This document shows, one piece after another, positions 56,633-64,000 of a stretch of DNA of 64,000 nucleotides. Position 1 is the stretch's first letter, and each line of letters opens with the position of its first letter. The position numbers and the translations under genes were made by a program. The notes beneath the pieces were generated by a model, which searched no databases, was not told where the DNA came from, and was given only the letters and a program-made list of their open reading frames with translations. This DNA is from Anthoceros angustus (taxonomy: Eukaryota; Streptophyta; Anthocerotopsida; Anthocerotales; Anthocerotaceae), in the NCBI GenBank assembly GCA_010909165.1, contig VJWM01000116.1:1-64000 (forward strand), read 5' to 3'.

Positions 56633-57534
56633 AGGCGACGGGAGACGGGGAACGGTCGGCGACGGGCGACGGGCGACGGGAGACGGGCGACGGGCGACGG
56701 GCGGCGGGCATGGTGCAGTCCGCCCCTGGGGAGTCCGAGGGACGGCGGCGAGGGCAACGGGAACGGGAACGGCAACGGCAACGGCGCCGGCGCGGACGAT
56801 TCACGAATCACGACCCGGAATCCGATTTCCCGTTCGATTTCAAGTGCAGGGCAGCAGGGGCGATAAGAGCGGGTGGGGCCGGTGGGGAGCAGGCCCTCTG
56901 CAAGTGGGGACTGGATGTTTGAACAGGGAGGGTGATGGGCGGCCGTGCCTACCCGGCTCCCTCCTCCCTCCCAGCCCTTCTCGCTCCCGCCGCGGGACCC
57001 CAACCCAGTCGCGCGGTTAAGTGCCGGTTAGCCTGGCCGCGGAGCTGGTTGGCGCACTCTCTGCTGTAACCAGCGTGTGCATCGGGCGCTTCACGACCTG
57101 CGACCAGCGTACAGCGTCCAGCCTTTGCTTCCCGCATTTTATTGCCGGATCCAATCGGGATCCCTCATCTGCCGCCTGCCTCGTGCCTACTCCCGTGGTT
57201 GTGGATGGGATGCTGCTGCTGCTGCCGCTGGCGGCTGGAGTGATCGATTGATGAGCCGTGTGGTGTGGAGCAAGCCGGGGGCAGAGGAGGCGTGGTGATC
57301 GGGGTCTGGGAGATGGAGGATTGGAGGTGAGCCGGGATCGTGGCTGCCAGGTAGGGTAGAGTGATGAGGAGGAGGAGGAGGGAGCTGGAAGGTTGCTGCT
57401 GGCAGCTCAGGAACCGCGGAGCGGGTTGAATTTAAGGCGGAGGCGGAGGCGGAGGAGGATAGGAGCGGGGAGGTGGAGGTGGAGGTGGAGGTGCAGGAGG
57501 AGGAGGAGGACGAGGGAAGGGGAGAGGAGGAAAC
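56633..57534 (+). promoter_or_regulatory. GC- and GGA-rich upstream region of the glycosyltransferase
   Basis: 56633-56710 is a minisatellite of GGCGACGG/GGAGACGG units; 56755-56795 has GGGAACGGGAACGGCAACGG. 57365-57530 is dominated by GGAGGAGG and GGCGGAGG runs up to the ATG at 57535, typical of a purine-rich (GAGA-like) 5' leader. Long ORFs here are composition artefacts. Confidence 0.5.
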
Positions 57535-59319
57535 ATGTTTTTGCGGGGAGGCCGGTGCAGTACCAGCGGCGGCGTCGCCGGGGTGCGCCGACTGGAGTGC
57601 GGGAAGCTTGTTTTTGTCGTGGCAGTGATGGTGGCGGCTACCTGTGCCTGGTTGTCGCTCGTGTTCCATCCGAAGAATCACTGCTCGCATCCGCACCGGC
57701 GGGGGGACTGGGAGGCCCCGCCGTCCTCGTCCTTGCTAGATCCTCGGAGCTCCAAGGAGCCGACTCTGGATTTCAATCCTGGCTCGTTTCCTGTGGCCAG
57801 GTCGCCGCCGGGGGCGCTCGGGACGGGGGGGAGCCAGCTGTCGCTGCAAAATGTGGTGTTTGGAATTGGCGGATCTGCGCAGCTGTGGCAGCAGCGGAAG
57901 GAATTTATTAAGCTATGGTGGAGGGCCGGGGAGATGCGAGGATTCGTGTGGCTGGAGGAGAAAGTGAAGGGTATCCCGGGGGAGTTGCTGCCGCAGGTTA
58001 TGGTGTCGGAGGACACTTCCAGGTTCAGCTACACGCATCCCCATGGACATCCGTCGGGAATCCGGATCTCGCGGATCATATCGGAGACTTTTAGATTAGG
58101 CCTGCCGGATGTGCAGTGGTTCGTCATGGGGGACGATGATACCATTTTCTGCCCGGACAACCTGTTGCGGGTGCTCAGCAAGTATGATCCCAGTCAGATG
58201 TACTACATCGGTAGCTCTTCCGAGAGCCATCGGCAGAACACCGATTTCAGCAACAAGATGGCTTACGGCGGGGGAGGATTCGCCATCAGCTATCCCTTGG
58301 CTGCTGCTATTGCGGACATGCAGGATGACTGTCTGGAGCGGTATCCAGAACTGTTTGGAAGCGATGATCGCCTTCAAGCGTGTATTGCCGAGCTCGGTGT
58401 GCCCCTGACCAAGGAAGCCGGGTTCCATCAGGTGTGACTTCTGTCTCTATGATACGGATTTGTTCCCGCTGTCACTGTAGCACGCAGCCTGACTCTGACT
58501 CTGACTCTGACTCTGACTCTGACCCTGACCCTGACCCTGACCCTGATGATTTGTTGTTCGTCTGTAACAGTTCGATATTTATGGGAACGCGTTCGGGCTT
58601 CTTTCCGCTCACCCGACTGCACCTTTTGTTTCCCTCCATCATGTGGAACTTATTGATCCAGTTTTCCCGGGGTACAGCACGTTGGATAGTCTGAAGCTTC
58701 TCACACAGGCTATGCAAGTAGACCCGTCCAGTTTCTTGCAACAGTCAATAACCTATGATAAGAGCCGATCGTTGTCCTACTCCATTTCCTTGGGCTATGC
58801 GGTACAGATTTTTCCTAACATTATTCTACCGAGAGAGCTAGAGAGGCCTGAGATCACCTTCAGGGCTTGGAATCAGTTAGAGAATCCCTTTGAATTTAGT
58901 ATGGACGGTCGCCCTGGTATCAGGGGAGTTTGTAAGCTTCCTTACGTTTTCTTCATGGAGATGGTGGAGTACGAGGAGGATACGGGTACTGTGATGAGCA
59001 TCTACAGACGTCACCGTCCTGTGGACGAGAGGAAGAAAGGCTCCATTTGCTGGTCAAGCATGTATCCCCCAGAGAAGCTGGAGTCTGTGCGTGTTCGGCA
59101 TATACCATTGACTGTTCAATGGTCCAAGGTGAGCACTCTCAGTCTTGCCTGCATTCGTGTCATGCACTGAAATGATGGGATTTGGTTACACTTGCTCACA
59201 AGTCTTGCTTGACCTCTGTTCAGGTTCCGAGAAGGCAATGCGCCCAGTTGGTAGGTTTGAAGGACAAGGTGCTGGATATATTGGTCCGACCATGTAAAGA
59301 AGGAGAAACAGCATATTAG
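57535..59319 (+). CDS. DUF604 (fringe-like) glycosyltransferase
   Basis: Three exons: 57535-58431, 58571-59128, 59224-59319 (introns 139 and 95 nt, GT-AG, all phase 0), giving 516 residues. A type II signal anchor (about 24-44, LVFVVAVMVAATCAWLSLVF) points to the Golgi. The DUF604 core follows: NVVFGIGGSAQLWQQRKEFI, MRGFVWLEE, the DxD-type metal/nucleotide-sugar site WFVMGDDDTIF (Asp 200-202), YGGGGFAISYPLA and, over the first splice site, GFHQ/FDIYGNAFGLLSAHP. Then HHVELIDPVFP and a conserved C-terminal half ending at TAG 59317. The family is related to fringe/GT31 enzymes; donor and acceptor sugars are not known from sequence. Confidence 0.88.
58489..58545. repeat. Intronic (CTGACT)n/(CTGACC)n microsatellite
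   Basis: About 57 bp of CTGACT then CTGACC units inside intron 1 of the glycosyltransferase. The Asp/Ser-rich ORF across it is an artefact. Confidence 0.9.
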
Positions 59320-61055
59320 CTGTGAGCAAGAGAGCTGGAATCTATTTTTTTTTGTTGCAAGAGTTACCACACATCTATCATGTCCAATGGTGCTCTCTCA
59401 AGGGCACGTGACTCATTGATACCTCTAAGGAAGACGATGATGGAACTTCTGCTTGCTGCTGGAACGCGCAGCACGCACTCAGAGGTTATTTTTGCGATGG
59501 ACTGTTAGCGGATACTTCTTGGTATGTGTAAGATAGGTACATACTCATTTATTCAGTAGTCTTTCACGCATCAAGGGTGGTTAAACCACTGTAGCCATTT
59601 GGGGCCCCGAGAGACTACTTCTGTGGGCCAGCTGACTCCCACTTCCCAGTTAGACTTACACTTCCATCTTATCATTTCTTTGGTGCGCCATTGTGTACCA
59701 GTTCTGGCTCCCTGTTTTGGGATCCATCTTTTTTATGTGTCCTTTCAGTGTACCGAAGTGCTCGCTACTAGAGCAAGTGTACCACAGTTGCCCACTGTAC
59801 ATATATGACGGAGACTGCCCAAGAACGATACTGCACAGTGCAGTTGGCCTCGAAGTAAAAGCTCAACCTTGCCTTTGGGGTGGCAGTGCTAGCTAGCTCT
59901 GGCTTGCCAGTCCAAAATCTCCTTTCCCAAATGTCCAGTGTCAAAGCCTATTTCTTTCAATGCGCAACGTGCAGCAGCAGGACACTTGTGCACCAGCAAT
60001 TGTGCACCTTCTCGTATTAATTCTCGCATCCCAATCCATCTGCAGGATGTCATAATGTTGTCGGAGGGTGTCCAGAAACCCTAGCTTCGGAGCATGTGAC
60101 CACCACGACCCACCCACACTGCTCGGCGCCTGAATCTGTGCAAAGGGAGCCAATGATGCAATGTGCGGCCGAAAATATCCGAACCCACCAATCGTGCAGG
60201 CCTTTGGTCTGCCTGTACTTCCTCCGCCTTGGAATGCCTTTGTCCTGATTGGTCCTTCCGGCTTTCCTCTGATCTCTCATGCATCTGTATTGATTACGCA
60301 AGCGACAGGGGCGGACGAGGGGCTGCGCCTCTCTCTCCGCCCCTCCGGCCTCGGCCAGCAAGGCAACGTCCCAACGTCCCCGAATTCGGCCATTCGGCCA
60401 TAGTGGGTGGGGTCCTGGACTCCTGACCACCTGCAACCCTGCAACAGTTCGGGAAAAAAAAAAGGTGGTACCAGCTTGGATTGCCGAGTTCCAACGTGTT
60501 TTCTAGCTGTTTCACATCCTTCTTTTCAGACGTCCGAATGCCCGCCTTCAACTTGAACATGGTCTCATTGGCTGTGGTCATGTGGAGTTCCACATTCATG
60601 CAACCTACAAGTCACAGGCCATAACTGTACCAACCAAAATTGGTCATAATCACCGTGGTAATTCTTACTATCGCGTAGAATAATATTTTACTGTCATGTC
60701 CGGTTGCAAGGCCATGTCCCTGAACTCGGCCTTATAAAGACAGGAAGGGGTGCCCCAGTTCCTATCGTAGAATTGTAACATGTCATAATGGCCAGCTGCA
60801 ACTGGCGCTCACTTGGGCTGGAGAGACCTGAAAATGTCACAAGGCCATGCCATGGCAAAGGCACTGCGCTTCGCCAAGCCGTACCATGGCGAACCGATAT
60901 TTAGGCCTAGCCCCTTTTGATAACCCAGCTACGATATGGGAGTTTTCTCCACCTGATAGAGAAAAACACCAACCAATAACCAATCTAAAAGAGTCTAAAA
61001 TTGGCCATCATATTAGCCTGCTGCCGACTGAGCCAAAGCTGTTGATCAATTTTCA
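59320..61055. other. Intergenic, no supported gene
   Basis: Glycosyltransferase 3' flank, then sequence with short frames only. 60300-60430 is GC-rich. A frame at 60847-61080 has no recognisable motif. Nothing else stands out. Confidence 0.45.
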
Positions 61056-62709
61056 TCATCTCAAGCGCCAAGCACTGTGAAGTGCTTTCTTTCTCCTCCT
61101 GACCACTTGTTTCTTCGGCAACCCCTTCCAGTGCTGCTTGCTGACGAGATGATGCAGGTGGCTCCTTCCTTCGATACCGCCCCTGCTTCTCCCTGGTGAT
61201 TTGGAGGAAGCAAAGCAGGCACAAAGTTTTGTCCTGTCTCCTGGAACAGACCCAAGCACATCAATTGTGGGTAATACGATCTCACCTCACAACCAGACGC
61301 AGGAGTTTCATACAGGAAGTGCACGGTGACACGACACATACTTCTGGCTGATAAACGCCGGACCACAGATGGGAGTGACTGCACAGTGGCTGCAAGAAAG
61401 TACGAGGATATGTCGAACGCTATCTTGCGGCGGGAGAGCCAATCGACGAAAATGAGTTGGATCGATCTTCTTTTCGGTCAGCAGGGCATCATAGCAAATC
61501 AGGCACAGCCCGTAGCCATCCTGATTCCTGTGACACAAAGACATGTCGTTAACTGTTGTACCAGAGTGTGTATATGCAAGCTTGACAGCAGGTAGTTCAG
61601 GGATTGGTGCTCACACAATGCGCCGGTAGAATGGAGCACAAGGTGGATCAACCTCGCATTCGCTACACTCGGACAAGAAGAAATAAACAGGCTGGTGCGA
61701 CTTGAAGATTGTTTTGCATTCCGTGTACTCCACCACCTCAAATGCAGTTGCTGCTTCCGCTTGCGGGTTGCTTGGACTTGTGGCTTCCGCAAAGCAGGGG
61801 GCGCATAGGTTGAAATCTCCCCTTCTGCAATCATCGCATACCACATGTGAGCAGCCAAAATCAATATGGGCCATTCGTCCTGCAAGTTTGTCAGCAGTGT
61901 GGATTCCAGTCTCTCACTCTTTGTGAGAGTAGCGCAAGCCTTGAATTGGAGAAGCCCCGCAACTGTCGCAGTCTATGCAGTAGACCTGAAAAGGGCGGCT
62001 GTCGCTGGCTCTGGCCACTTTGATGAAGCTTTCAGGTGGATCTGCTGTCTGTTTCTTGAAGCACTTAGAGCACAAGTCGTAATCGGACCTACTGCTTCCA
62101 AGAGCAAATGAAGCTGTCAGAAAGAAAGTAGCACAACTTGGACAAGCCAATGGAGATCAACTACCCTTACATTTTGGACTTGTATCGATTACCAAGAATC
62201 GACGTCCTAATGTTTTGACGACGGCAGTCATCGCAAATGACTCCCTCGTGGAAATAGCATTTGTAGAAACTCAGTGTAGGAGACATGACGACGGAACCTG
62301 CGCATCCAGTCTTGCGAACCACCTGGTAGAAGGGATGCTCCGCGTTGCAGTGCACCTTATCGCGGCCACCACGACCTAATCACATCCATTGACGAAGTCT
62401 TGAACAGCAGAAGGCGTCGTGCGAGCAAGTTGAACATCGAAAAAAGTGCAAAGAGACGCTGCCGATAGGGTCAAAGCAGGTACCCTAGTCCTTCAACGAA
62501 GTCTTCCTTTCAAGAGATGTTTCCTCGAAACAGCAGAAGGCGTGCAAGCAAGTTGAGCATGGAAGGAAGTGCGGAAATTCGCTACTGACAGGATCAGAAG
62601 GGCGGAAGAATTAAGTTTTAGCTCAGTGCAAACCAGAGACAGATAAATAAATACCTATAGCAGAACCTGTCTGCGCCTGAGATTCCATGGCCTTGCCAAC
62701 GGCACGCAT
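61056..62709 (-). CDS. Protein with four tandem ZZ-like zinc fingers
   Basis: Six-exon model: 62709-62655, 62375-62171, 62088-61918, 61824-61615, 61527-61325, 61240-61056. All introns are GT-AG and phases 1, 2, 2, 2, 1 agree, giving 342 residues. Start MRAVGKAMESQAQTG. Fingers: 61-97 (FHEGVICDDCRRQ, then GNRYKSKM/SDYDLCSKCF), 124-155 (CIDCDSCGASPIQGLRYSHK/ERGDFNLCAPCF), 197-226 (CSECEVDPPCAPFYRRIV/NQDGYGLCLIC) and 259-291 (CSHCAVTPICGPAF, then CHR/DRTKLCAC). Each is cut by an intron before the DxDLC half. Each keeps an outer C-x2-C pair and a later C-x2-C, but the middle CxxC of classical ZZ is lost. The C-terminus is basic. ZZ fingers bind peptides, often N-termini of proteins such as histone H3. 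DC1-like identity is less likely, since the last pair is C-x2-C. Function unknown. Confidence 0.7.
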
Positions 62710-63010
62710 GCTGACATAACGAGCTCAAGGCTATAGTCGTGACGGCGCCCATTTCAAATCATACAAGCCTGCCAGCTTCAGAGACCCGAGAATTGCTAAG
62801 CAGTGACCTGCAACATCCTCCCGAGTTCACCAATTAAGCCAGCCCTAACACTAAGACTATAGCTCTCGTTTCAGAATGAAGGGAACGCTTTCTGGTCGTT
62901 CCATCAATTGATTGTGTGGGCTTTCTCATCCTACAGTCTCAGACAAGAAAACCAGGATGAGCAGACTACGAACCTGGATTGTCCTCAAGTCTCAACTCTC
63001 CTCAGTTCTG
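62710..63010. other. Short intergenic interval
   Basis: About 300 bp between the start of the ZZ-like gene and the stop of the Sfi1-like gene, both on the minus strand. It would hold the ZZ-like promoter and the Sfi1-like 3' UTR. No clear TATA box. Confidence 0.4.
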
Positions 63011-64000
63011 TTATCCTGTGAGATAAGTAGGCCTACGAGGAGATGGACGGGGAAAGGGCTTGAAATTCAGAAGAGATCCTATGCTTGATGGGGGAGGATT
63101 TTGTTGGGGGCTCCTTGCCCTCACACGCAAAGGTGCGTCCTGGCTGGGAAATTCCCATGCCGATTCCTGTTCTGCACTGGCTGCCTTACCTCCCAGTTTT
63201 GGCCGCTTTCTGATATGAGATCTCCATCTTCTTGCAAACGGAGCTACGTGTCCGAGGCTGGCTACTAGACGAGCAGCCTGCTTCTCCAACCAGCTTTGGA
63301 GCTTAACAGACTGCTGTTTGAGCCCTTCTGAGAGTATCCGCTCGCAAGCCCATCGTTGCAGATGGCTCTTGTATGTAGCTAAAGCATCTGCCCTATCCCT
63401 CTTCCTCGCACGTTTACCTGCCAGCCATCTTTCCCAAGCGCGGATAACCTTCTTCTCCAACGCCCTCTGCCAGCTCAGCATTGCATCAGCTTCGAGGTCC
63501 CGCTGAAGGAGCCTTAATCGCCTGTGCTGCCTCCAGGCTGCCAGCGACAATCTCAGCAGTCTCTCGCTGAAATGTGCATCAGCCTTTGCAATGTGTTTTC
63601 CTCGGTGCGTCCGATGCTTGAAATATCTCAGCCAAGCGTGGAACGCTGCTTTCGTCCTGGATGCTTGGAAGAGGTGGTCAGCAAGCTCTTCATTCATTCT
63701 GGCTAACTTCAGCACGTCTCGGATCCTCATCCAACCATTCCAGATTCTGGTCTTGCGCAAGTTTCTTACTTTCTTGGTAAGTTTAACAGCACGAGCCTTT
63801 CTCTCGGACTTTCCTGACGCATACTCTTCCCATGCTTGAAAAGCAGTCACAACCAGCCAATTGTCCCTCTTCTGAATTGCTCGGTCTTCGACATTGCGCA
63901 TAGCCCGGCGCAAAACACGACCAGTCCGAAGCCAAGCTCGAAGGACCTTCCGCATCTCCCGAAATCTCCAGTGATCTTCCGCTAACTTTCTGTGATCGAG
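63011..64000 (-). CDS. Sfi1-like W-repeat protein, C-terminal part (partial)
   Basis: The frame is open from the window edge (LDHRKLAEDHWRFREMRK...) to the stop at 63011, about 330 residues. It contains Sfi1-type repeats at intervals of about 25-40 residues with an AW or W core: KVLRAWLRTGRVLRR, AFQAWEEYA, RIWNGWMRIRDVLK, AAFHAWLRYFKHR, SLAAWRQHRRLRLLQ, VIRAWERWLAGKRARKR and HLQRWACERILSEG. Sfi1 helices bind centrin in centriole- or microtubule-organising structures. The tail is Pro/Ser/Arg-rich (SPQQNPPPSSIGSLLNFKPF). An upstream part must lie beyond 64000. A plain helical IQ/W-repeat protein is the alternative. Confidence 0.72.
   Translation of the reverse strand, partial: LDHRKLAEDHWRFREMRKVLRAWLRTGRVLRRAMRNVEDRAIQKRDNWLVVTAFQAWEEYASGKSERKARAVKLTKKVRNLRKTRIWNGWMRIRDVLKLARMNEELADHLFQASRTKAAFHAWLRYFKHRTHRGKHIAKADAHFSERLLRLSLAAWRQHRRLRLLQRDLEADAMLSWQRALEKKVIRAWERWLAGKRARKRDRADALATYKSHLQRWACERILSEGLKQQSVKLQSWLEKQAARLVASLGHVAPFARRWRSHIRKRPKLGGKAASAEQESAWEFPSQDAPLRVRARSPQQNPPPSSIGSLLNFKPFPRPSPRRPTYLTG

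Noticed and set aside
56554-57003. Pro/Arg-rich ORFs on both strands upstream of the glycosyltransferase
   Set aside because: They translate the GGCGACGG minisatellite and GC-rich flank; no domain and no conserved start.
58428-58741. Asp/Ser-rich and Arg-Val-rich ORFs
   Set aside because: They are made by the CTGACT microsatellite in intron 1 of the glycosyltransferase.

Overview
This is a land-plant nuclear window rich in decayed mobile DNA. The evidence is spliced genes with short GT-AG introns, PPR and F-box/kelch sequences, Ty1-copia and Ty3-gypsy elements primed by initiator tRNA-Met, telo-boxes, and families typical of plants (nuclear maturase, DUF604 glycosyltransferase, PMEI and Kazal domains). 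The style of the PPR remnants and the repeat load suggest a seed-free plant (bryophyte, lycophyte or fern), but I cannot name the species. I see no CRISPR array, rRNA or convincing tRNA.

Layout. Positions 1-5171 hold a degenerate Ty1-copia element on the minus strand, split by a 2,332-bp solo LTR. Positions 5277-14340 hold a dead F-box/kelch gene with its own TATA box, broken first by a 2.1-kb TIR transposon and then by a second copia element. At 14340-21356 there are PPR remnants, a long TTA/TAG/TAC microsatellite, an AT-hook gene and a 1.9-kb tandem duplication carrying a 13-residue repeat ORF. Positions 21357-25940 are a Ty3-gypsy element sitting inside a PPR pseudogene. Positions 26000-45200 are a mosaic of duplicated modules: F-box-family promoter/5'UTR units, PPR pieces, a partial maturase pseudogene, and a 3.5-kb direct duplication at 33298-36843 and 40155-43693.

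The right part is gene-bearing. A nuclear group II intron maturase (minus, 47416-49978) diverges from a PMEI-Kazal fusion protein (plus, 50714-51973) across a promoter region with a telo-box and two hairpins. Next come an F-box protein (54654-55925), a three-exon DUF604 glycosyltransferase (57535-59319), a six-exon protein with four ZZ-like zinc fingers (minus, 61056-62709) and the 3' part of an Sfi1-like W-repeat gene (minus, 63011 to the window edge).

These genes do not form a pathway; plant neighbours are usually functionally independent. The main biological interest is the nested-insertion history, which can be reconstructed from reading frames and duplicated paralogues, and three unusual proteins: PMEI-Kazal, the four-finger ZZ-like protein, and the AT-hook gene with its 13-residue repeat partner. 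All exon models come from hand reading of splice sites and phases and are not backed by transcripts.
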